From the NCBI RefSeq assembly GCF_039969785.1, contig NZ_JBDVNC010000004.1:327866-391865 (forward strand): DNA of 64,000 nucleotides, read 5' to 3'. This document shows positions 9,368 through 17,511 of the stretch, in pieces. The notes under the pieces were generated by a model. It searched no databases and was not told the DNA's origin. It saw only the letters and a program-made list of their open reading frames with translations. The position numbers were made by a program, and so were the translations under genes. Numbering within the stretch: position 1 is the first letter of the stretch; each line of letters begins with the position of its first letter. This DNA is from Shimia sp039969785 (GTDB lineage: Bacteria > Pseudomonadota > Alphaproteobacteria > Rhodobacterales > Rhodobacteraceae).

Positions 9368-10329
9368 GCGGCCCCGTCGCGATCACCGGCGCATCCGGTT
9401 TCATCGGACGCCACACGGTCGCCTATGCCCGGCTGATCGACGTACCCGTGCGGGCGCTGGTGCGGCGCGCCCATGCCGCGCCTGAACTTTGGCACGAAGA
9501 TCGCGGCATCGATATTCGCGAACACGACCTGACCGTGCCAGAGGGCCTTGCCCGGCAACTGGAAGGCGCGTTTGCGGTTGTTCATACTGCGGGCACGCTG
9601 GCAGGCGATCATGCGCGCGACACGATGATGGCCAGCCGCACGTTGCTCGAGGCGATTGTCAGCGCCAAAGTTCCGCATGTGGTTCTGGTCAGCTCAATCT
9701 CGGTCTATGACGTGATGGCGCTCAAGGACCATGACACGCTGAACGAAGACTGCCCGTTGCTGATGCAGGGACGTGATGCCTATTCGGCGGCCAAGTTGGA
9801 ACAGGAGCACTTGTTCCGGGACGCAGCGTGCCAGCACGGGTTCACCTTGTCGGTTCTGCGACCGGGCGCGGTTTTTGGCCCCGGACGGGCCTTTAATGCG
9901 CATATCGGTCCTGCGGTTGGCCCGGTGATTGCCATGATCGACGGCGGCGGCAAGGTTCCGGTGATCGAAGTGAACCTGCTGGCGGAATGCCTGATCCGCG
10001 CAGCACAATCGCCCAACGACATAGAAACCATAAATATATTCGACGACGCCTTGCCGGATCGAGACCGGTTTCTGAAGGTATTTCGTCAATCCGGCTGGCC
10101 CAAAGTGGCGCTGCACCTTCCGCTTGGATTGGCTCGGCTTCTGGCAAAAATCACCCCCAACGGACGTCGCATGCCGGGGCTGCTCAGCCGTCCGGTACTG
10201 GAAGCGCGCCACAAACCGCTGCGCTATGGGAATGACCGGATGCACAAACGCCTTGGCCCGGTCACAATGCTGCCGTTTGAAACGTCTATGACACGTGCAA
10301 TCGAGATCGAGCAGAGTCTGACAAAGTGA
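9364..10329 (+). CDS. NAD-dependent epimerase/dehydratase (extended SDR)
   Basis: This extended SDR of 321 residues has ITGASGFIGRHTV as the NAD-binding turn and an active-site YSAAKLEQE segment (Tyr-x-x-x-Lys), preceded by LVSSISVY with the serine. Its likely role is epimerisation, dehydration or reduction of a nucleotide sugar. The start chosen is the ATG in the ATGA overlap with the Gfo-type gene; an ATG nine bases upstream also exists. The stop overlaps the GTG start of the GT4 gene, continuing a tightly coupled operon from 8234 to 14631. Confidence 0.87.
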   Translation: MSGPVAITGASGFIGRHTVAYARLIDVPVRALVRRAHAAPELWHEDRGIDIREHDLTVPEGLARQLEGAFAVVHTAGTLAGDHARDTMMASRTLLEAIVSAKVPHVVLVSSISVYDVMALKDHDTLNEDCPLLMQGRDAYSAAKLEQEHLFRDAACQHGFTLSVLRPGAVFGPGRAFNAHIGPAVGPVIAMIDGGGKVPVIEVNLLAECLIRAAQSPNDIETINIFDDALPDRDRFLKVFRQSGWPKVALHLPLGLARLLAKITPNGRRMPGLLSRPVLEARHKPLRYGNDRMHKRLGPVTMLPFETSMTRAIEIEQSLTK

Positions 10330-11549
10330 CCGAAACATCAGAACAGCCCATCGCCTATTTGACGGGGGAATACCCCCGTGCCACCGACACGTTCATTCAG
10401 CGTGAGGTCGCCGCGTTGCGCGCGCAGGGGCGCGAGGTGATCACCTGTTCCGTGCGCCGCACCGGAACCGAACATCTGGTGGGAGACGAACAAAAGGCCG
10501 AAGCCGCCAACACGTTTTACGTCTTGCCTGCCGCACGGCTTGTCCATTTGATCCTGTGCCATTTTCAGGCGCTGCTGCGCAGTCCAAAACGGTATTTCCG
10601 CGCGCTCTGGCTCGCACTTCGCACGTCCCCCGGCGGGATTAAGGCGTTGTTATTTCAGCTGTTCTATTTTGCCGAGGCCGGTGTGCTGGCGGCACACCTG
10701 CGCAAAAAGAACGTGCGCCATCTGCACAACCACATTGCCAAATCATCCTGTACGGTCGCGATGCTGACGTCGGAAATTTCCGGCATTCCCTACAGCTTTA
10801 CCCTGCATGGGCCGGACATATTCTTTGCGCCGGACCACTGGCGCTTGGATGAAAAAATTGCCCGCGCCCGTTTTGTCTCGTGCATCAGCCATTTTTGCCG
10901 GTCTCAGGCGATGGCGTTTTCCGATCCGCGCCATTGGAGCAAGCTGCATATCGTGCATTGCGGCGTCGACCCGGACCGCTACACCAATTTCGAAGACCCG
11001 ATGGGGCACAATCTATTGTTTGTCGGACGGCTTGCCCCTGTGAAAGGTCTGCCAATCCTGCTGCGCGCGCTGGAAACGCTGGTGCCGGATTTTCCTAAGC
11101 TGCATCTGACCGTGATCGGTGACGGTTCCGGTCGGGCGGCGCTGGAATCTCAAGTCGAAACCGCAGGTCTGACGGACCATGTGTCCTTTGCCGGGTACAA
11201 ATCGCAATCCGAAGTCGCCGAGGCGCTGATTGCAAGCGACCTGTTTGTGCTGCCCAGCTTTGCCGAAGGCGTGCCTGTTGTGTTGATGGAGGCCATGGCC
11301 GCCAAACGCCCGGTGGTTGCCACACAAATCGCGGGCATTCCCGAATTGGTCACCGACGGTGGGTCGGGCCTGCTGGTCCCGCCCGGCGATCCGGACGCGC
11401 TGGCACAGGCGATTGCCAAGGTCATTGGCAACCCGTCGCGCGCCACAGGTATGGGGATTGTCGGACGCGCGCGTGTCGAGGCGGCCTATGATGTCACCAA
11501 AGAAGCCCTGCGTCTGGGCGCGTTGATGGATGATGAGGGCACGCCATGA
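10326..11549 (+). CDS. GT4-family glycosyltransferase
   Basis: This 407-residue GT-B glycosyltransferase starts with GTG inside the stop of the previous gene. The N-terminal half has YLTGEYPRATDTFIQREV, typical of colanic-acid-type WcaL/AmsK enzymes. The C-terminal donor-binding half has LLFVGRLAPVKGLPILL, then PSFAEGVPVVLMEAMA with the E-x7-E motif, and PVVATQIAGIPELV. Retaining transfer from a nucleotide sugar to the growing lipid-linked unit is expected in the cytoplasm. It overlaps the GT2 gene by ATGA. Confidence 0.92.
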   Translation: MTETSEQPIAYLTGEYPRATDTFIQREVAALRAQGREVITCSVRRTGTEHLVGDEQKAEAANTFYVLPAARLVHLILCHFQALLRSPKRYFRALWLALRTSPGGIKALLFQLFYFAEAGVLAAHLRKKNVRHLHNHIAKSSCTVAMLTSEISGIPYSFTLHGPDIFFAPDHWRLDEKIARARFVSCISHFCRSQAMAFSDPRHWSKLHIVHCGVDPDRYTNFEDPMGHNLLFVGRLAPVKGLPILLRALETLVPDFPKLHLTVIGDGSGRAALESQVETAGLTDHVSFAGYKSQSEVAEALIASDLFVLPSFAEGVPVVLMEAMAAKRPVVATQIAGIPELVTDGGSGLLVPPGDPDALAQAIAKVIGNPSRATGMGIVGRARVEAAYDVTKEALRLGALMDDEGTP

Positions 11550-12511
11550 CCTCCGCCATTGTCATCGGTCGCAACGAAGGCAACCGGTTGATTGCCTGCC
11601 TGCAGTCGCTGACCGCTCAGGGTGTGGAGATTGTCTATGTCGACAGCGGCAGCTGGGACAATTCCGTTGCCGAAGCACGTGCCGCCGGCGCGCTTGTGGT
11701 CGAGCTGGACGACACCCTGCCCTTTACCGCCGCCCGCGCCCGTCAGGCCGGGTTCGAGGCGCTGAAACAGTCTGGCGACCTGCCCGAATTCATTCAGTTT
11801 GTGGATGGCGATTGCATTGTTGTGCCCGGATGGATCGAAGCGGGCGAAACCGCGCTGCGTGCAGATCCGGCGCTGGGGCTAATCACCGGCTGGCGCGCCG
11901 AGCTTTACCCGGAACGTTCGATTTACAACGCGTTGTGCGATTTTGAATGGCACCGCCCGGCGGGCGAGATTGCCGCCTGTGGTGGCGACATGATGCTGCG
12001 CAGCGCCGCCTTTCAGGCTGCCGGTGGGTTTGACGCCACGGTCATTGCAGCAGAAGACGACGAATTTTGTGTGCGGCTGGCCAAATCGGGCTGGAAACTG
12101 CGCCGCTTGCCGTTGGAGATGACCCGCCATGACGCGGCCATGCTGACATTTCGGCAATGGTGGACACGCGGCGTACGATCAGGGCACGGATTTGCGCAGG
12201 TCGGCTGGATGCATCCGCCCTATTTCCGGCGCGAACAAATTCGGGTGCTGGCCTATGGGTTGATCCTGCCGCTTTTGGCGGTGGTCGGTCTGTGCCAGTC
12301 GGGGCTGTTGTTTCTGGCGGTGCTGGCCATTTACGCGCTGTCATACATCCGCACCGGCAAAGGCTTGGTCGCCGAAGGGTTGCCCACGTGGGAGGCCCGC
12401 CGTCATGCCCGCCTGCTCACCCTGTCCAAGCTGCCAAACATGATTGGCATGACTGTCTTTCACTGGCGCCGCCTGTGTGGCCGCGCCATGCGCATTATCG
12501 AGTATAAGTGA
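11546..12511 (+). CDS. GT2-family glycosyltransferase with C-terminal membrane segment
   Basis: This 321-residue GT-A enzyme starts SAIVIGRNEGNRLIACLQSL and has EIVYVDSGSWDNS followed by a QFVDGDC metal-binding region and an ED pair (AAEDDEFCVRLAKSGW) near residue 170. Two hydrophobic stretches near residues 230-265 suggest membrane attachment. The family inverts configuration at the donor sugar. It is embedded in the operon with four-base overlaps on both sides. Acceptor and donor cannot be assigned. Confidence 0.9.
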   Translation: MTSAIVIGRNEGNRLIACLQSLTAQGVEIVYVDSGSWDNSVAEARAAGALVVELDDTLPFTAARARQAGFEALKQSGDLPEFIQFVDGDCIVVPGWIEAGETALRADPALGLITGWRAELYPERSIYNALCDFEWHRPAGEIAACGGDMMLRSAAFQAAGGFDATVIAAEDDEFCVRLAKSGWKLRRLPLEMTRHDAAMLTFRQWWTRGVRSGHGFAQVGWMHPPYFRREQIRVLAYGLILPLLAVVGLCQSGLLFLAVLAIYALSYIRTGKGLVAEGLPTWEARRHARLLTLSKLPNMIGMTVFHWRRLCGRAMRIIEYK

Positions 12512-14631
12512 CCATGATTTCCGACCTGAATACTGACCGCCCCATTCGCGCCGCCCTTTTGGGCGCAGGCTATATTGCCGATTGGCACGCCGGGGCCATT
12601 CTGGCCACGCCGGGCGTTGATCTGGTGGCTGTGTGCGACACGTCGCAGTCAGCGGCGGTGGCATTGGCGGAAACCTATGGCATAGCGCCCTACAGCGACC
12701 TGACCACCATGCTTGAGGCCGGTATTTGCGACGCCGTGCACATCGTCACGCCGCCCCAAAGCCACCGCGCGCTGGCCGAAACCTGTCTGAACGCCGGTCA
12801 ACATGTGCTGGTCGAAAAACCTGTGGCGCTGTCGGGGCCGGATACGCAGGCGATACATGACGCTGCCCAAACCGCAGGCCGCATTTTTTCCGCCGGTCAC
12901 AATTTCCTTGGCACACCCGGCTATGAACGCCTGCGCACGGCCCATGAAACCGGTCAGCTGGGACGGGTGGCTGCGGCGGAAATCAATTGGCATTTCCCGC
13001 TGGCACCGCTGCGCTCTGGCCCGTTTGGGTTGTGGTTGTTGCGTGACCCCAACAACCTGTTGCTGGAACTGGGACCGCATCTTTTTGCTTTTGCCGTCGA
13101 TCTGTTTGGCCCGCTCGACATCGAACATGTCAGCCTGTCCAAATCGATTGCCCTGCCCGGAGACACCACGCGTCCGCAAAGCCTGCGCATTCTGGCGACG
13201 GCCGGGGATGTGGCGGTCACCATCAACCTGTCTCTGGTGGAAACCATGGACGACCGGTCGCTGACACTGCATGGCTCAACCGGGACCGCACGCTATGACT
13301 ATGCCAGCGATGTGCTGGTGGTCGACGCGCAAAACGCCGCCGATATTGTCGCCAACCCATTGCTGCGGCAGCTGTCCTTGTCGGGTCAGCATCTGCGCGA
13401 AGGTGTGGTGAATGGCACCCGCCAGCTTGTATCTCTGAACCGCAAATCGCCTTATGGGCTGAGCTTTGCGGGGATGACCTCGGCGTTTTACACCGCTATT
13501 CGCACCGGGCGCCCGTTGGACAAACGCTTTGACGGCGACAGCGCCGTTCAGGTGATGACAGCCATTGACGCGGCATTGGCGCATATGCCGAAACCGGAAA
13601 AGAAGCCCAAACCAAAGACCCGCAAAAAGCCCAAACCCAGCGTGCTGATCATCGGCGGTACCGGCTTTATCGGGCGCGATCTGACCCGTGCATGGGTCGC
13701 GTGCGGGCGCGATGTACGGGTGTTGTCACGCGGACAGTCCGGCCCGTTTGATGACATTGCCGATCATGTCGAACTTTATGGTGCGTCGCTGTCCAACCCC
13801 GACCAGCTGGCCGGGGCGATGGAGGGTATCGACATTGTGTATCACCTTGGCAAATCCATGGACGCCACATGGGACGCTGCGCTGAAAAACGACGTGGGCG
13901 TGACCGAAACCATCGCGCGCGCGGCCAATGCCTGTGGCGTGCAACGCTTCATCTATACCGGCACCATTGCCAGCTATGATATGTCCGACCCGGGTACGAC
14001 AATCACTGAACAGACCGGGTTTGACGACGACATGTCAGACCGCAACATCTATGCCCGCTCCAAAGCGGAATGCGAGGCGCGACTGCTTGAGATGCACCGC
14101 AAATACGCTCTGCCGCTAGTGATTGCCCGCCCCGGAATTGTGGTGGGCAAAGGTGGCCCGCTGCAACACTGGGGCATCGGGCGCTGGCATGGCGCGGGTG
14201 CTGTGCGGATCTGGGGCAAAGGGCGGCACATTTTGCCGTTTGTGTTGAATGAGGACATCGCAGAGGCCCTGATCCTGATGGCCGAAACCGAAGACGCCAT
14301 CGGGCAAAGCTTTAACCTTGTTGGCGACCCGATGCTGTCCGCACAGGATTATTTCAATGCGATCCATGCCCGTCTGGGGGCCCGTATCAAGGTCAAACCC
14401 GGTAATCTGACCGCATTTTATGCCTCTGCTTCGGTCAAATACGCGCTTAAGAAACATGTGCTGCGTCGTGGCGGGCTGACCAATCCTTCGCTGTCCGACT
14501 GGAAAAGCCGGGCGCATTTTTCACCGTTTGACAATGCGCTGCCAAAACAGGTTTTGGGCTGGACGCCTGAACCCCGCCGCGACAATTTCCTGCGCAAGGC
14601 CATCGACGACGCCGATCTGTTTGGGTTCTGA
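12508..14631 (+). CDS. Fused Gfo/Idh/MocA oxidoreductase - NAD epimerase
   Basis: This single 707-residue polypeptide has two enzymes. Residues about 10-350 form a Gfo/Idh/MocA dehydrogenase (ALLGAGYIADWHAGA; EKPVALSG with the catalytic lysine; SAGHNF). A charged Lys/Pro linker lies at about 360-378. Residues about 380-700 form an extended SDR (VLIIGGTGFIGRDL; YARSKAECE with the Tyr-x-x-x-Lys). There is no stop or frameshift at the junction, so the fusion looks genuine. A GTG start lies in the overlap with the GT2 gene, and an ATG two codons later is equally possible. Separate versions of both enzymes lie at 8234-10329. Fusion implies channelled or strictly coupled successive steps on a sugar; the substrate is unknown. 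Confidence 0.9.
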   Translation: MTMISDLNTDRPIRAALLGAGYIADWHAGAILATPGVDLVAVCDTSQSAAVALAETYGIAPYSDLTTMLEAGICDAVHIVTPPQSHRALAETCLNAGQHVLVEKPVALSGPDTQAIHDAAQTAGRIFSAGHNFLGTPGYERLRTAHETGQLGRVAAAEINWHFPLAPLRSGPFGLWLLRDPNNLLLELGPHLFAFAVDLFGPLDIEHVSLSKSIALPGDTTRPQSLRILATAGDVAVTINLSLVETMDDRSLTLHGSTGTARYDYASDVLVVDAQNAADIVANPLLRQLSLSGQHLREGVVNGTRQLVSLNRKSPYGLSFAGMTSAFYTAIRTGRPLDKRFDGDSAVQVMTAIDAALAHMPKPEKKPKPKTRKKPKPSVLIIGGTGFIGRDLTRAWVACGRDVRVLSRGQSGPFDDIADHVELYGASLSNPDQLAGAMEGIDIVYHLGKSMDATWDAALKNDVGVTETIARAANACGVQRFIYTGTIASYDMSDPGTTITEQTGFDDDMSDRNIYARSKAECEARLLEMHRKYALPLVIARPGIVVGKGGPLQHWGIGRWHGAGAVRIWGKGRHILPFVLNEDIAEALILMAETEDAIGQSFNLVGDPMLSAQDYFNAIHARLGARIKVKPGNLTAFYASASVKYALKKHVLRRGGLTNPSLSDWKSRAHFSPFDNALPKQVLGWTPEPRRDNFLRKAIDDADLFGF

Positions 14632-14714
14632 ACGGCACAAGACTCCGCATTCGCGCCATTTTTTTGTCCGCATTCCCCTGCTAAACAGGGGCAACGACTA
14701 TATCAGGTGATACC

Positions 14715-15485
14715 ATGATCGAGGATCAAACCGACGATATCGAATTTGACACGGACGAGGCCAAAGACCGGCTTCCGGCCGTGCACGATCCTGATTTGTA
14801 CTGGCAAAGCCTGCCCTTGATCGAACCGGATGCTGACATTCTGGCGCGCAACCACGTGATCAGCGCAGCACGCAGCGACCCCGCCCATGCCGCGTTTGAC
14901 ATGTTGCGTACCCGTCTTTTGCAGGCCCTGAACGAACAGGGCTGGACCCGCGTCGCCGTGACTGCCCCAACCCGTGGATGCGGCAGCAGTTTTGTGACGG
15001 CAAATCTCGCCTATTCAGTGTCCCGGCTGGAAGCCTCGCGCAGCATCGTGCTTGACCTTGATATGCGTGCGCCTTCGCTGCACAGCACTTTGGGCCTGAA
15101 GGCCAAACACAGCATGGCAGAATATCTGCAAGGCAGCCTTGATCCCGAAGAGTTTCTGATACGCACCCGCTCAAACCTGGCCTTTGGGCTGAACGGCACC
15201 TCGGAAATGGACGCCGCAGAGCTGTTTCAGGACACGATGACAGCCGACGTGCTGGACGAATTGCAGGACCTTTTGTGCCCGGAACTGATGCTGTTTGATC
15301 TGCCCCCTGCGCTGGAACATGATGACGTTCTTGCGGTTTTGCCCAATGTCGACGGCGTGCTTGTGGTTGCTGGCGGTGGCGTTTCAACCGCCGAAGACAT
15401 CACCAAGGTCGAACAGATGCTCAGCGAAGTGAAACCGCTTTTGGGTGTCATGCTGAACAAGGCCGAGGGCAAAGTTTCGTTCTGA
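14715..15485 (+). CDS. CpsD/CapB-like polysaccharide ATPase (BY-kinase-like, degenerate Walker A)
   Basis: This 256-residue protein has the fold of the cytoplasmic half of bacterial tyrosine kinases that control polysaccharide chain length. The order is RTRLLQAL, the P-loop region VAVTAPTRGCGSSFVTANLA, a Walker A'-like VLDLDMRAPSLHSTLG, and a switch region LFDLPPALEHDDV. The P-loop reads Gly88-Cys-Gly-Ser91-Ser92, so serine stands where the nucleotide-binding lysine normally is. No tyrosine-rich tail is present. It therefore probably acts as a regulator or a weak nucleotide binder and not as a kinase, which is inference. A Wzc-type membrane partner is not in the window. It starts after CAGGTGA, 83 bases behind the fusion gene. 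Confidence 0.75.
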   Translation: MIEDQTDDIEFDTDEAKDRLPAVHDPDLYWQSLPLIEPDADILARNHVISAARSDPAHAAFDMLRTRLLQALNEQGWTRVAVTAPTRGCGSSFVTANLAYSVSRLEASRSIVLDLDMRAPSLHSTLGLKAKHSMAEYLQGSLDPEEFLIRTRSNLAFGLNGTSEMDAAELFQDTMTADVLDELQDLLCPELMLFDLPPALEHDDVLAVLPNVDGVLVVAGGGVSTAEDITKVEQMLSEVKPLLGVMLNKAEGKVSF

Positions 15486-15603
15486 GACCGCCCTGACGCG
15501 CGGCTTGCTTTGCGACATCGCATTCCCCATTAACTCGCCCACTAAAATGACTTTTCTCCTGAAAGTTGTGTTTTGCAATATTTTGCGCTGTGTCCGCGAA
15601 TTC

Positions 15604-15622
15604 TGACCGTATTTGTCATCAA
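15604..15622 (+). promoter_or_regulatory. Shared 19-bp element, copy A (upstream of PPC-like protein 1)
   Basis: The sequence TGACCGTATTTGTCATCAA lies 90 bases before the ATG at 15713. It matches 17 of 19 positions at 24768-24786, next to the caspase 1 start, and 16 of 19 on the minus strand at 29694-29712, between the two divergent protease operons. The half-site TGAC-N7-GTCA is an inverted repeat in this copy. It is a candidate operator or common promoter element. Confidence 0.5.
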
Positions 15623-15712
15623 GTAGGGCTTTGTGATTGATCACAGCAGTGCCAATATCCGGCTACAGATACCGCCCGATAACCGGGCATTAGTTCAGGA
15701 GCAAAACCTTTC

Positions 15713-16417
15713 ATGAAAGCCAGAACATTCATACAGGCCGCCGTTGCAAGCATCGCTTTGGGTGCCGCAACACTTGCATTTGCCGAAGATAAAACGGGCA
15801 CCAATGTCGCCGATAATGCACAAGGCACGCAAGGCCCCGTGGCGCAGCTCGCGATGGCGCAGAGCCTTTATAACTATGGCATGCAGCAGAAAAATGCGCT
15901 GGCCGTACTGACAGCGGCGCAGATCACTTTGTCGATCGAAGTCACCGATGTTGAGCGCGAGGTTGAAAACAAAGCAACCGAAGGCGCCGCTGAGGTCGAA
16001 GACGGTGGCGACGGAACTGATGCACCGGTGTCGGCTGACATGATGCTGGCCTCGGCCCGCGAGCTGGCCGGTGGGGACGAAACCGTGCTGGGGTTGATCG
16101 AAGACGTTGAGGCCGAAGGTGCACGTGGTCGTATCGGTGGGCCTTCGCGCACGCTAAGCCGTCTGCGCGCTGGTCGCACCGACGTGTTCCGCGTACCGTT
16201 TTATGGCAACAGCCTTGCAGAACTGGCAATTATCGGGGATGGCGACGCAGATCTTGACCTGTTGGTCACAGACGAAAACGGCAACGTCATCTGCAAAGAT
16301 GTCAGCTATTCCGATCAGCTTTATTGTTCGTGGACACCACGTTGGGATGGGTATTTCCTGATTGGTGTGGTCAATCAGGGCCGGATCAGAAACAGCTATT
16401 ACATCGTTACAAACTGA
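15713..16417 (+). CDS. Exported PPC-like beta-sandwich protein, paralogue 1
   Basis: This secreted protein of 234 residues has a signal peptide (about residues 1-24, cleavage near FAEDK), a helical acidic middle region with many Ala and Glu, and a C-terminal domain with FRVPFYGNSLAELAIIGDG, DADLDLLVTDENGNVICKD and a closing YYIVTN. This pattern resembles bacterial pre-peptidase C-terminal (PPC) beta-sandwiches. It is paralogous to the protein at 29813-30460: the same LLVLTAA/LAVLTAA helix, the same GLIEDV segment, the same DLDL/DLNL-x-V-x-D core and the same ending. A good terminator follows. The second copy precedes a caspase-like peptidase, so a role in that system (targeting, substrate or inhibitor) is inferred. 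Confidence 0.72.
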   Translation: MKARTFIQAAVASIALGAATLAFAEDKTGTNVADNAQGTQGPVAQLAMAQSLYNYGMQQKNALAVLTAAQITLSIEVTDVEREVENKATEGAAEVEDGGDGTDAPVSADMMLASARELAGGDETVLGLIEDVEAEGARGRIGGPSRTLSRLRAGRTDVFRVPFYGNSLAELAIIGDGDADLDLLVTDENGNVICKDVSYSDQLYCSWTPRWDGYFLIGVVNQGRIRNSYYIVTN

Positions 16418-16437
16418 TTGCGCTTCAAGCGCAACGC

Positions 16438-16470
16438 AAAGGGCGCCTGATCATTTGGGCGCCCTTTTTT
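16438..16470 (+). terminator. Rho-independent terminator after PPC-like protein 1
   Basis: A ten-base stem AAAGGGCGCC pairs with GGCGCCCTTT around a short loop, and a run of T follows directly. It sits 21 bases after the stop codon at 16417. Confidence 0.88.
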
Positions 16471-16499
16471 CGTGTCTGGCATTCTGCCGTATTCAAATC

Positions 16500-17420
16500 C
16501 TAAGGCACTGCTTCTGCCAACCGTCCTGACACCAGCAACGGCACGCGCCTGGTGATGTGATCGTGCAGCGCCGTGACATGTGACGTAAAGGCCAGATCGG
16601 TTTTCCAGACCCAGTGAAACTCGAACGCGGCTTGCGCGCCGTCACCTGACAAAAGCGCCCGCGCGGTGTCTTTTGCGCCAGACAGCTTGGCGCGGGGCAA
16701 AATTCCCGCGCCTATGCCGATACCCGCCCATTGTTCGATCACCGGATAGCTGATGGCGGCCCCCGGGTAGGGCGTGAAATTCGCGGCATTCTGGACAAAC
16801 AGCCGTTCCAGCGACCGGTTCAACCCACAACCGCCACCGGTCATGATGATGGGTGACGCAGGCAAAGACGCAACCGTCACGTTCCGCCCGACAGGTATAT
16901 CGGTGCCGTCGCTGGGTATATAAAACAGCGGATCGGCGTAGAACCGCAAGTGATCCCATCCGGCCTCGATCATGTCGCGCGGCACGACCGCAATGTCGAC
17001 TGATCCGGTGTCCATCCGCCCCGCCAGATCATCCAGCAGACATTCCTTGAAATAGACCGACACATCGGGGTTCTCGCGCCGATACGGCTCTAACACCTCG
17101 TTCAGCAATCCCATATCGACCAGCGGAGAGAGTCCGATCCGCAGCACTTTGTGCTCAGGATGCAGATACGCCTCGCTGGCCTTTGCCATTTCGTCGCGCG
17201 CCTCAAGGATCGCCTCAAGGTACGGCAGAACATAACCGCCATAGGGGGTCAATTCCACGGAGCGGGTGGTGCGGTGAAAGATTTTTGCGCCCAGCTCATC
17301 CTCTAACTGGCCCAGCGCATTGGACAGGGTCGGTTGCGTCGCGTTGCAGACATCCGCCGCGTGGCTGAACGATCCGGTCCGGGCAATTTCGCGGGCAAAC
17401 TCAAGTTGACGCAGCTTCAC
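16500..17420 (-). CDS. LysR-family transcriptional regulator
   Basis: This LysR-type regulator of 306 residues has an N-terminal winged helix-turn-helix (LRQLEFAREIARTGSFSHAA, then QPTLSNALGQLEDELGAKIF) followed by an effector-binding domain related to the OxyR/CynR group (VLRIGLSPLVD onward). It starts with GTG at 17420. It is divergent from the di-haem peroxidase gene, with 91 bases between them, the usual arrangement for a LysR regulator and its target. The inducer is unknown; with a peroxidase as target, an oxidant or C1 metabolite is possible. Confidence 0.93.
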   Translation of the reverse strand: MKLRQLEFAREIARTGSFSHAADVCNATQPTLSNALGQLEDELGAKIFHRTTRSVELTPYGGYVLPYLEAILEARDEMAKASEAYLHPEHKVLRIGLSPLVDMGLLNEVLEPYRRENPDVSVYFKECLLDDLAGRMDTGSVDIAVVPRDMIEAGWDHLRFYADPLFYIPSDGTDIPVGRNVTVASLPASPIIMTGGGCGLNRSLERLFVQNAANFTPYPGAAISYPVIEQWAGIGIGAGILPRAKLSGAKDTARALLSGDGAQAAFEFHWVWKTDLAFTSHVTALHDHITRRVPLLVSGRLAEAVP

Positions 17421-17430
17421 AATTTATTCC

Positions 17431-17449
17431 ATTTTTCTATAGGTAAAAT
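17431..17449. promoter_or_regulatory. Candidate LysR operator
   Basis: ATTTT and AAAAT arms stand nine bases apart in the LysR/peroxidase intergenic region. This fits the T-N11-A style dyad bound by LysR proteins. It lies 11 bases before the LysR start and 63 before the peroxidase start. The call rests on pattern only. Confidence 0.33.
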
Positions 17450-17511
17450 TCAGGAACTTAATTTCAGTATCAATATACACCTCCCATACTCTTGCGGCAA
17501 CAAGGGAGATC

